From JBHEPS01 sp046261635 (GTDB lineage Bacteria > Acidobacteriota > Thermoanaerobaculia > Gp7-AA8), in NCBI GenBank assembly GCA_046261635.1, contig JBHEOL010000273.1:1-6192 (forward strand): DNA of 6,192 nt. The letters are read 5' to 3'. This document shows positions 1 through 6,087 of this stretch, piece after piece; positions within the stretch are counted from its first letter, which is position 1; the number at the start of each line of letters is the position of its first letter. The translations under genes and the position numbers were made by a program. Below the pieces are notes generated by a model. The model had not been told where the DNA came from and made no database searches. It saw only the letters and a list, made by a program, of their open reading frames with translations.

Positions 1-950
1 GCTACATCGACTACGTCCATGTGATCGAGGAGCTCGCGGTGGTCGACAGCTCGACCGCCCTCGGTGTCGCGGCACACAACTCCCTCGGTACCGGCCACAT
101 TTACCTGGCCGGAAACGACGAGCAGAAGAAGAAATGGCTCCCGAAGCTCACCTCCGGAGAATGGCTCGCGGCGTGGGGCCTGACCGAGCCGGGATCCGGA
201 TCCGACGCTTCCGGCATGCGCACCGTCGGGGTGAAGGACGGTGACGAGTGGGTCATCAACGGCTCGAAGAACTTCATCACGAACGCGACTTATGCCGATA
301 TCTCGGTCGTTCTCGTGGTCACCGACCGGAACGATCAGAAACACGGCATCACGGCCTTCGCGATCGAGATGGATCGCGACGGCATCCGTCCGGGCAAGAA
401 AGAGAACAAGCTGGGGATGCGGGCCTCGGACACGGCCGAACTGATCCTCGAAGACTGCCGCGTCCCGGACGCGAACGTTCTCGGGAAGGTGGGTTACGGA
501 TTCATCGACGCGATGAAGGTTCTCGACGGCGGGCGCATCTCGATCGCGGCGCTCGCTCTCGGCATCGCCCGCGGCGCCTATGAGGCCGCGCGCGATTACT
601 CGAAGCAGCGAACGGCGTTCGGAAAGACGATCTCCGACTTCCAGGCGATCCAGTTCATGCTCGCCGACATGGCGACCGAGATCGAGGCCGCGCGGCTTCT
701 CACCTACAAGGCGGCCGTGATGAAGGACGAAGGCGTCCGCACGACTCAGATGTCCGCGATGGCCAAGCTCTACGCCTCGGAAGTCGCGGTCCGCGCGACG
801 GAAAAGGGCGTTCAGATCTTCGGTGGATACGGCTTCATCAAGGACTTCCCGGCGGAGAAGTTCTACCGCGACGTGAAGCTCTGCACGATCGGAGAGGGGA
901 CGAGCGAGATCCAGAGAATGGTCATCGCGAGAAACCTGCTCGCGGAATGA
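1..950 (+). CDS. Acyl-CoA dehydrogenase, 5'-truncated by the window edge
   Basis: FAD-dependent acyl-CoA dehydrogenase, which introduces the alpha-beta double bond into an acyl-CoA and passes electrons to electron-transfer flavoprotein. The frame is open from base 3 to the TGA at 948-950. About 315 residues are visible, so roughly the first 65 of a usual 380 lie upstream; the GTG at 21 is internal, not the start. Both family signatures are present: LTEPGSGSDASG in the flavin/substrate beta domain (near bases 180-216), and QIFGGYGF followed by correctly spaced D, K and D near the C terminus. The presumed catalytic base is the Glu of GEGTSEIQ (codon 894-896); many relatives have Tyr where this one has Gly just before it. 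It sits 4 bp before meaB, which suggests, as inference, a short- or branched-chain substrate on the route to propionyl-CoA. Family certain; substrate unknown. Confidence 0.95.
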   Translation, partial: YIDYVHVIEELAVVDSSTALGVAAHNSLGTGHIYLAGNDEQKKKWLPKLTSGEWLAAWGLTEPGSGSDASGMRTVGVKDGDEWVINGSKNFITNATYADISVVLVVTDRNDQKHGITAFAIEMDRDGIRPGKKENKLGMRASDTAELILEDCRVPDANVLGKVGYGFIDAMKVLDGGRISIAALALGIARGAYEAARDYSKQRTAFGKTISDFQAIQFMLADMATEIEAARLLTYKAAVMKDEGVRTTQMSAMAKLYASEVAVRATEKGVQIFGGYGFIKDFPAEKFYRDVKLCTIGEGTSEIQRMVIARNLLAE

Positions 951-954
951 TCCA

Positions 955-1923
955 ATGGATGGCGACTCACTCAACGAGATCGTAGAAGGGGTGAAGATCG
1001 GGAGATCGCGGGAGCTCGGCCGCGCCGTCTCGCTCGTCGAGCGGGATGCGCCCGAGTCCGACAGGCTCCTGGCCGAGATTCACCCCCGCACCGGCCGCGC
1101 CAGGATCCTCGGGATCACGGGCTCGCCCGGCGCCGGGAAGTCGACCCTCGTCAATTCACTCGCCCGCTTCTACCGGAAGCAGGAGAAGAAGGTCGCGATC
1201 ATCGCCGTCGATCCGACGTCTCCTTTCACGGGAGGCGCCATCCTCGGTGACCGGATCCGCATGCAGGAGCTCTACACCGACCGAGGCGTCTTCATCCGGT
1301 CGATGGCCACCCGCGGGTTCCTGGGCGGCGTCGCCCGCGCCACGAACGACGTGGTCGACCTCCTCGATGCCGCCGGGTTCGACATCATCATCGTCGAGAC
1401 CGTCGGCGTGGGGCAGGATGAGGTCGAGGTCATCCGGACCGTGCAGACCAATGTCGTCGTCCTGGTTCCCGGAATGGGAGACGACATCCAGGCGATCAAG
1501 GCCGGCATCATGGAGATCGGCGACGTGTTCGTGGTGAACAAGGCGGACCGTCCCGACGCCGACCGCACGGTGACCGAGATCATGATGATGATGTCTCTCG
1601 TCGAGGAGCACGGCGACTGGGTCTCGCCGATCGTCAAGGCCGTAGCATCCAAGGGTGAAGGCATCGTGGAGCTCGACGAAGCTCTGGAGAAACACCGCGA
1701 GTACCTCATCACCTCCGGAGAGCTCGATCGGAGGAACCTCGAGCGCGTCCGGATCCGGATCGAGACACAACTCAAGGAGAGGTTCATCGACCGGCTGATT
1801 CAGGGGACGATCGGCCCGGATGGATGGCAGTCTATGCTCGAGAGGGTCCACCGGAAGGAGCAGAGCCCCCGTGAAGCGGCCGGCGATCTGCTCGCCCGGA
1901 TCGACTTCGACCGGGACCGCTGA
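955..1923 (+). CDS. meaB: Methylmalonyl-CoA mutase-associated GTPase MeaB (ArgK family)
   Basis: G3E-type P-loop GTPase which, in studied relatives, loads and protects the adenosylcobalamin-dependent methylmalonyl-CoA mutase, so that inactive cofactor is exchanged. The 322 residues match the usual family length. Visible motifs are the Walker A GSPGAGKS at 56-63, a VDPTSPFTGGAILGDR block at 85-100 containing the family switch and metal-binding region, ETVGVGQDEV at 148-157 (Walker B/switch II region) and the guanine-specificity motif NKAD at 195-198. The C-terminal helical part (about 255-322) fits the dimerisation region. ArgK is an old name for this family. The ATG lies 4 bp after the dehydrogenase stop with only a weak GGA-type ribosome site, so translation is probably coupled. 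No mutase gene is in the window; it may lie upstream. A later ATG at 959 is out of frame. Confidence 0.96.
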   Translation: MDGDSLNEIVEGVKIGRSRELGRAVSLVERDAPESDRLLAEIHPRTGRARILGITGSPGAGKSTLVNSLARFYRKQEKKVAIIAVDPTSPFTGGAILGDRIRMQELYTDRGVFIRSMATRGFLGGVARATNDVVDLLDAAGFDIIIVETVGVGQDEVEVIRTVQTNVVVLVPGMGDDIQAIKAGIMEIGDVFVVNKADRPDADRTVTEIMMMMSLVEEHGDWVSPIVKAVASKGEGIVELDEALEKHREYLITSGELDRRNLERVRIRIETQLKERFIDRLIQGTIGPDGWQSMLERVHRKEQSPREAAGDLLARIDFDRDR

Positions 1924-1946
1924 TTGCCGAATGGAATGGACCTGAT

Positions 1947-3965
1947 ATGAAAATTTCCCGCGAATGGCTTTCGGATTACGTCGATACGGCGGGGCTTTCC
2001 GATGAAGAGCTCGGAAAACGCCTCACGGAGATCGGGCACGCGATCGAATCGGTCGAGAAGCACGGCGACGATTCCGTATTCGAGGTCGAGTTCACCGCGA
2101 ACCGGATCGACGCGATGTCTCACTTCGGGCTCGCCCGCGACCTCGCCCCCGCGCTCGGCAAGGAGGCGGTCCGGCCGGGACGCGAGCAGACGCCGGCGCC
2201 GGGCGGCGAGATCGAGATCCGCATCGAGGCTCCCGAGCTGTGCGACCGCTACAGCGGGCAGGTCATCCGCGGAGTGAAGGTCGCGCCGTCGAGCGCAAAG
2301 ATCCGGCGCCGTCTCGAGGCGGCCGGCCTCCGGCCCATCAACAACATCGTCGATGCGACCAACTACGTCATGCTCGCCCTCGGCCATCCTCTTCACGCGT
2401 TCGACCTGCGGGAGGTGCGCGGGAAGAAGATCCTCGTTCGCGCCGGCGGAGAAGGGGAGAAGCTTCGCTCCCTCGACGGGGTGGAGCGAACCCTCGATTC
2501 CCGCACGTGCGTCATCGCCGACGGCCAGCGCGCGGTGGCGATCGGCGGCATCATCGGTGGCGAGAACTCCGAGATCTCCGACGACACGACGGATGTGCTC
2601 CTCGAATGCGCGCATTTCCACGCTCCGTCGATCCGCCGCGCGGCGCGGAGGATGGGGATCAAGACCGACGCGTCGTACCGCTTCGAACGAGGCATCGACC
2701 CCAACGACACCATCCGCTCCATCTCCATGTGCGCTGATCTGATCCTCGAAGAGGCCGGGGGAAGCCTCGGCGATCTCGTCGACGTCGTCGCGGAACCGGT
2801 CGCGTCCCGGACGATCGTGCTCAAGGAAGAGAGGCTCGCCGGAATGTCGGCCGGCCGGATCGGACTCGGCTGGGCTCTCCAGCTCTTACGAGCTCTCGGC
2901 ATGGAGACGCGTTCTGTCGACGGCGGTCTCGCGGTCGTCATCCCCACATGGAGACAGGACATCGCCGAAGAGGCCGATCTCCTCGAGGAAGCACTGCGCT
3001 TCTACGGATACGACCAGATTCCCTCGAGCCTGCCGCGCGTGACCTCGGGTGACATCGTCCGGAATCCAGTCGCCGATTTCGAGGATCTCGTCCGCGATCG
3101 TCTCGTCGCCGCCGGGCTGACCGAGACGATGAGTTACGGGTTCATTCATCCAGCGCAGAACAGCACCTTCTCGGAGGATGCACAGCTCGAGCTCACCAAC
3201 CCGCTCACCGAGAACATCTCCGCGATGAGGCTTTCCCTCGCGCCGGGGCTTCTCTCCAGCGTCGCCTTCAACCGGAGCTACGGCAATCGCGACGGGGGCC
3301 TGTTCGAGATCGGGCGGACCTATCACCGCGGAGCCGGCGGGATCGTCGAGACCCCGCGCGCGGGCGTCGTGTTGTTCGGACAGTCGGGAGGGGAGTGGGG
3401 CGAGACCCGGCGCGGCTGGGATTTCTTCGACCTCAAGGGGATCGTCGAGGCGATCGCCGCGATGCTCCACGTCGAGCTGACGTGGCGCCCGGCGACCGCG
3501 CTCGGGTGGGCTCGTCAGGGTGCGGCTGCCATCGCGAGGGCTGGCGAGCGCCAGGTGGCCGTGGCCGCCTCGGTCGCCCGCGAGACCCTCGCGCAATGGG
3601 AGCTGAAGGGAGACGTCTGGTTCGCCGAGATCGAGCTCGACGCCCTCCTGGAGCAGAAGGGCGACTGGAAGATGGCGCCGGTCTCGCGGCATCCGGGCGT
3701 CCCGATGGTCATCGCCATGATGCACGCCCCCGACCTGCCGTTCCAGACGATCGTCGAGAAGATCCGCTCGCTCGATGTGCCGCACCTGGCCGAGGTCGGC
3801 CTGTGGGACCGTTTCGTTCCCGAGGGAGGCGACGAGGTGAAGACCGCCCTCGGCATGTGGTATCAGGCGTTCGACCGCTCGCTGACGCAGGAGGAGATTG
3901 CCGATTCGCACGCGCTGATCGTGAAACGGCTCGCGGAGCTTCTCCCGGTCAGGATCCTCTCGTAG
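1947..3965 (+). CDS. pheT: Phenylalanine--tRNA ligase beta subunit, short form without the N-terminal tRNA-binding (EMAP/OB) domain
   Basis: Beta subunit of the cytoplasmic alpha2-beta2 phenylalanyl-tRNA synthetase; it edits mischarged Tyr-tRNA(Phe) and binds tRNA, while PheS carries the aminoacylation site. The 672 residues are well short of the usual 790-800. Order seen: B1 start MKISREWLSDYVD (1-13); the second half of B1 (ANRIDAMSHFGLARDLA, 51-67) following at once where bacterial PheT normally has an insert of about 110 residues; B3/B4 editing domain (about 89-250) with HAFD at 150-153, GGE ending at 206 and RFERGID at 245-251; B5 domain (about 290-360) with PTWRQDI from 333; synthetase-like core (about 360-575); and C-terminal FDX-ACB anticodon-binding domain (about 578-671) containing FDRSLTQEEI. 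There is no frameshift scar at the missing insert. The start follows meaB by 23 bp, with GGA at 1938-1940 as a weak ribosome site. pheS is not adjacent. Confidence 0.96.
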   Translation: MKISREWLSDYVDTAGLSDEELGKRLTEIGHAIESVEKHGDDSVFEVEFTANRIDAMSHFGLARDLAPALGKEAVRPGREQTPAPGGEIEIRIEAPELCDRYSGQVIRGVKVAPSSAKIRRRLEAAGLRPINNIVDATNYVMLALGHPLHAFDLREVRGKKILVRAGGEGEKLRSLDGVERTLDSRTCVIADGQRAVAIGGIIGGENSEISDDTTDVLLECAHFHAPSIRRAARRMGIKTDASYRFERGIDPNDTIRSISMCADLILEEAGGSLGDLVDVVAEPVASRTIVLKEERLAGMSAGRIGLGWALQLLRALGMETRSVDGGLAVVIPTWRQDIAEEADLLEEALRFYGYDQIPSSLPRVTSGDIVRNPVADFEDLVRDRLVAAGLTETMSYGFIHPAQNSTFSEDAQLELTNPLTENISAMRLSLAPGLLSSVAFNRSYGNRDGGLFEIGRTYHRGAGGIVETPRAGVVLFGQSGGEWGETRRGWDFFDLKGIVEAIAAMLHVELTWRPATALGWARQGAAAIARAGERQVAVAASVARETLAQWELKGDVWFAEIELDALLEQKGDWKMAPVSRHPGVPMVIAMMHAPDLPFQTIVEKIRSLDVPHLAEVGLWDRFVPEGGDEVKTALGMWYQAFDRSLTQEEIADSHALIVKRLAELLPVRILS

Positions 3966-3999
3966 AATGCGCGGGCCCAATCCATCAATGAAGGACTCC

Positions 4000-4302
4000 A
4001 TGAAAAAGAACTCGAAGGCCGAAGACGAAACCATGATCGACGCAGAAGCGGGAGAGCTCCTCGAGCGGCTCACCGACCGGGTCGAGCGCGCAGTCGATGC
4101 GATCCAGAAGCTGCGCAAGGAGCGCGACGAGCTCCGGGCGAGACTCGACGAGGTCGAAAAGCAGCTCGACGCGCAGGGAAGCGCTGCCGAAGAGCTGAGC
4201 GGTCTCCAGGGCGAGATCGACCGGTTCCAGAACGAGCGTCACGAGGTCCGCTCGCGCATCGGCCGCATCCTCGACGCGCTGGCCTCGCTCGACGAGGAGT
4301 GA
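4000..4302 (+). CDS. Small coiled-coil protein, ZapB-like cell division factor (tentative)
   Basis: Encodes about 101 highly charged residues, largely predicted coiled coil: heptad-like Leu/Ile/Val spacing runs from GELLERLTDRVERAVDAI through LRKERDELRARLDEVEKQL to the C terminus, with no Cys, no signal peptide and no membrane segment. The pattern resembles ZapB-type proteins, which bundle at midcell and stabilise the FtsZ ring through ZapA. Position directly after pheT also fits, since zapB/zapA-type genes often follow pheT. I chose ATG 4000 because AAGGA lies at 3991-3995, 4 nt before it. In-frame ATGs at 3967 (one base after the pheT stop, 111 residues), 3988 and 4033 (90 residues) are alternatives. 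No zapA follows; the next gene is convergent. Coiled coils are easily mis-assigned, so the coding call is firm but the function is not. Confidence 0.75.
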   Translation: MKKNSKAEDETMIDAEAGELLERLTDRVERAVDAIQKLRKERDELRARLDEVEKQLDAQGSAAEELSGLQGEIDRFQNERHEVRSRIGRILDALASLDEE

Positions 4303-4310
4303 GCGCGTCG
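4272..4310. terminator. Nested hairpin at the convergent 3' ends of the ZapB-like gene and pgsA
   Basis: The arms CGACGCGCT (4272-4280) and AGCGCGTCG (4302-4310) are perfectly complementary over 9 bp. Inside, CCTCG (4283-4287) pairs with CGAGG (4293-4297) around a 5-nt loop. The structure covers the last codons and stop of the plus-strand gene and ends one base before the pgsA stop codon complement at 4312. Neither strand has a T-run after the stem, so it does not meet the classic intrinsic-terminator rule. It could still act as a bidirectional 3'-end or transcript-stabilising structure. Confidence 0.4.
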
Positions 4311-4311
4311 G

Positions 4312-4941
4312 CTACTTGATGACCATCTTCCAGAACTTGATGAAGTAGTCGATCATCGACGCGATGGCGAAGACCACGACGATCCAGAGGGCGATTTTCC
4401 CGGTGAACATGAACTCGCCCAGCTCGTAGCCGAGGATCAGGATCGAGATTGCGATCACCTGGGTGACGGTCTTCCACTTGCCGAGGGGGGAGGCCGGGAT
4501 CGTCACTCCCTGCTGCGCCGCGATCGAGCGGAGGCCGGAGATGGCGAACTCGCGCCCGATGATCACCACGATCATCCATGCCGGCGCGAGCCCGAGCTCG
4601 ACCAGCGATATGAACGCCGCCGACATCAGAAGCTTGTCGGCGATCGGGTCGAGCAGCATACCGACGCGCGTGATCTTCTTCTGCCGACGCGCGAAAAACC
4701 CGTCGAGCCAGTCGGTGAGCGAGGCGAGCAGGAAGATGGCGAGTCCGACGTACTCACGCCCTTCGAAGCGGGTCAGAAGGACCACGACGAGGAACGGGAC
4801 CAGAAAGATCCGCAGGATCGTCAGCGAGTTCGGGAGATTGAGAATCTCTTCGCTCGGATGACTCTCCGCCGCGCCCGCGGCGGGGGCCGGAGTCGGATCG
4901 GAGGAACCTGGAAGCGGTTCCTGGTGTCGGGAATCAGTCAC
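4312..4941 (-). CDS. pgsA: CDP-diacylglycerol--glycerol-3-phosphate 3-phosphatidyltransferase
   Basis: Integral inner-membrane enzyme that transfers the phosphatidyl group of CDP-diacylglycerol to sn-glycerol 3-phosphate, giving phosphatidylglycerophosphate, the committed step to phosphatidylglycerol and cardiolipin. The complete CDP-alcohol phosphotransferase motif is present: D77, D80-G81, A84-R85, G94, D98 and D102 (numbered from the GTG at 4941), with correct spacing. About five or six hydrophobic segments follow NLPNSLTILRI (35-45), where most relatives begin. The 34 residues before that are Pro/Ala/Ser-rich and look disordered. Start choice: GTG 4941 (209 residues) has GAGAGAG about 10 nt upstream. 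An open frame continues to a TTG at 5040 (242 residues), but that codon has no ribosome site, and the added sequence looks like leader DNA. The stop lies 9 bp from the convergent ZapB-like gene. Family call very secure; a phosphatidylserine or cardiolipin variant is unlikely given the glycerol-phosphate-type N terminus. Confidence 0.94.
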   Translation of the reverse strand: MTDSRHQEPLPGSSDPTPAPAAGAAESHPSEEILNLPNSLTILRIFLVPFLVVVLLTRFEGREYVGLAIFLLASLTDWLDGFFARRQKKITRVGMLLDPIADKLLMSAAFISLVELGLAPAWMIVVIIGREFAISGLRSIAAQQGVTIPASPLGKWKTVTQVIAISILILGYELGEFMFTGKIALWIVVVFAIASMIDYFIKFWKMVIK

Positions 4942-5118
4942 GTGTCTTGATCTCTCTCGGAGGGATCCGGCGGCATTGCGGAACACCGGAAGAATAGTCG
5001 GAATCAGCTCGGGAAGGAACCGGATTCGCGTGGAATACAACCGCCCGGTCGTGCATTGTTAGTCCCGGCCTCGGGAGAGAGGCAACTCTCGATCTCTCTT
5101 CGACGCCGGATCCACTCT
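4942..5118. other. Non-coding stretch between divergent pgsA and tRNA-Leu
   Basis: This 177-bp stretch must hold the promoters of pgsA (leftward) and tRNA-Leu (rightward). On the minus strand TATTCT (plus-strand 4991-4996) is a four-of-six match to a -10 box and would start transcription near 4984, giving a leader of about 40 nt to GTG 4941; there is no convincing -35. No clear promoter for the tRNA was found. The 9-mer GATCTCTCT occurs at 4949-4957 and 5091-5099, and a short stem GCCTC/GAGGC lies at 5068-5083; both may be chance. I see no RNA gene or conserved coding signal here. Confidence 0.5.
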
Positions 5119-5205
5119 GCGAAAGTGGCGGAATTGGTAGACGCACTAGATTCAGGTTCTAGCGCTCGCAAGGGCGTGGGGGTTCGAGTCCCCCCTTTCG
5201 CACCA
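5119..5205 (+). tRNA. tRNA-Leu (anticodon CAG)
   Basis: A complete class II tRNA of 87 nt with encoded CCA. The acceptor arms GCGAAAG (5119-5125) and CTTTCGC (5195-5201) pair over 7 bp, followed by discriminator A at 5202, as expected for leucine, and CCA at 5203-5205. The D arm is GCG...CGC with GG in the loop. The anticodon stem CTAGA/TCTAG encloses TTCAGGT, with anticodon CAG at 5153-5155, reading CUG codons. The long variable arm CGCTC-GCAA-GGGCG and the T arm GGGGG-TTCGAGT-CCCCC are intact. It decodes one of the abundant leucine codons of a GC-rich genome. It stands alone and converges with rsmI, 13 bp away. Confidence 0.98.
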
Positions 5206-5207
5206 TA

Positions 5208-5235
5208 AACCTCCCCCTTCACTCCCCGGGAGGTT
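5208..5235. terminator. Stem-loop between tRNA-Leu and the rsmI 3' end (candidate)
   Basis: AACCTCCC (5208-5215) pairs with GGGAGGTT (5228-5235) over 8 bp around a 12-nt loop. It begins 2 nt after the tRNA CCA end and spans the rsmI stop codon. On neither strand is it followed by a real T-run (only TTTA on the minus strand), so intrinsic termination is uncertain. It is the only structure in the small gap able to separate the two convergent transcripts. Confidence 0.3.
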
Positions 5236-6073
5236 CACTCCCCTCCTCCTCATCCACCAGCAGGCGATAGAGATCGTTCTTGCCGACCCTCCATGCTCCC
5301 GCAAGGGCCTTGAGGGCATCGTTGCGCCGCATCCCCTCGCCGCGAAGCCGCTCCAGCTCCGCCCGGAGCTCGGCTGGCGTGGGCAGCTTTCGCTCCTCGG
5401 TGACCGCGGCTGCCAGAACGATGGTCACTTCGCCTGCGATCGAAGCGCGGGATGAGAGCTCCGCGATGACCTCCGAGAGGGTGCCGTGAACGAGCTCCTC
5501 GTGCATCTTGGTCAGCTCACGCCCCACCGTCGCATCGACGTCGCCGAGTGCTTCCAGCGCGTCCTCGAGCGACGCCACGATCCGCTGAGGCGATTCGTAG
5601 ACGATCGCGGTCATGCGGTGCTGGGCGACGCCGCGATAGAACTCGCGCCGCTCTCCCTGCCTGTGGGGAGGGAAGCCGAAGAACGCGAAAGGAAGCGGCG
5701 CGATCCCGCTCGCCGAGAGAGCGGCCGCCCCCGCGAAGGGCCCCGGAATCGGCTCGATCACGATTCCCCGCCGGCGCGCCTCGCGGACCAGAGGGAAGCC
5801 GGGATCCGACAGCAGCGGCGTCCCCGCGTCGCTGACCATCCCGATCGTCGCTCCTCCGAGCAGCTCTGCCACGATCTTCTCGACCCGCGCGTCCTCGTTG
5901 TGCTCGTGGAAGCTCTCCAGCGGAACCTCGATCCCGAAATGCCGCAGAAGCTTCAGCGTGTGCCGCGTGTCCTCGCACAGAAGCTTCGAGCAGCTCCTCA
6001 TCGCCGCCAGGCTCCGAGGCGAGGCGTCCTGAAGATTTCCGATCGGAGTGGCGATGACGAGAAGACGGCCCAT
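5219..6073 (-). CDS. rsmI: 16S rRNA (cytidine(1402)-2'-O)-methyltransferase
   Basis: SAM-dependent tetrapyrrole-methylase-fold enzyme that 2'-O-methylates C1402 in the decoding centre of 16S rRNA, fine-tuning P-site function together with the N4-methylase RsmH. The 284 residues match the family length. Motifs in order: VIATPIGNLQD at 6-16, EDTRHT at 34-39, FHEHNE at 55-60, the SAM-binding VSDAGTPLLSDPG at 80-92, PIPGPFA at 108-114 (relatives usually have PIPGPSA) and YESPQR at 159-164. The C-terminal region (about 230-275) is the helical domain typical of RsmI. The ATG gives the canonical MGRLLVIATPIGN start; no Shine-Dalgarno precedes it, the sequence just upstream being CTCTCCCC. The older name yraL/UPF0011 refers to the same family. 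It converges on tRNA-Leu, so readthrough would run antisense to the tRNA. Confidence 0.97.
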   Translation of the reverse strand: MGRLLVIATPIGNLQDASPRSLAAMRSCSKLLCEDTRHTLKLLRHFGIEVPLESFHEHNEDARVEKIVAELLGGATIGMVSDAGTPLLSDPGFPLVREARRRGIVIEPIPGPFAGAAALSASGIAPLPFAFFGFPPHRQGERREFYRGVAQHRMTAIVYESPQRIVASLEDALEALGDVDATVGRELTKMHEELVHGTLSEVIAELSSRASIAGEVTIVLAAAVTEERKLPTPAELRAELERLRGEGMRRNDALKALAGAWRVGKNDLYRLLVDEEEGSEPPGE

Positions 6074-6079
6074 GGGGAG

Positions 6080-6085
6080 AGAATA
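6080..6085 (-). promoter_or_regulatory. rsmI: Possible -10 element of rsmI (leaderless arrangement)
   Basis: On the minus strand TATTCT ends 6 nt before the rsmI ATG and matches the -10 consensus at four of six positions. If used, transcription would begin at or next to the A of the ATG, giving a leaderless mRNA, consistent with the absence of a Shine-Dalgarno sequence. The -35 position lies inside the C-rich face of the G-run repeat and reads TAGCCC, not TTGACA. This is a weak call. Confidence 0.25.
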
Positions 6086-6087
6086 AA

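Noticed and set aside
1156..1851. A 231-residue minus-strand open frame opposite meaB
   Set aside because: It is rich in Asp, His, Leu and Val as expected for the complement of MeaB codons, and shows no recognisable domain.
1800..2621. A 273-residue minus-strand open frame spanning the meaB-pheT junction
   Set aside because: It overlaps two well-identified genes and has no motif; shadow frame.
2886..4118. A 410-residue minus-strand open frame opposite pheT and the ZapB-like gene
   Set aside because: Its Arg/Asp/Gly/Pro-rich composition is that of an antisense shadow in GC-rich DNA. The plus strand there encodes clear PheT domains.
4949..5099. Direct repeat GATCTCTCT at 4949-4957 and 5091-5099
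   Set aside because: Only 9 bp in a locally CT-rich context, not clearly better than chance. No operator symmetry is seen.
5061..5118. Promoter for tRNA-Leu
   Set aside because: The best hexamers match the -10 consensus at only three of six positions and have no spaced -35, so no site is called.
5181..5205. tRNA-Leu 3' end as a mobile-element attachment site
   Set aside because: There is no second copy of the tRNA 3' segment in the window, no integrase, and the neighbours are core genes.
5004..5222. A 72-residue minus-strand open frame containing GGTRTPTPLRALEPESS
   Set aside because: It is the antisense translation of tRNA-Leu. This peptide pattern is a familiar spurious annotation produced by leucine tRNA genes.
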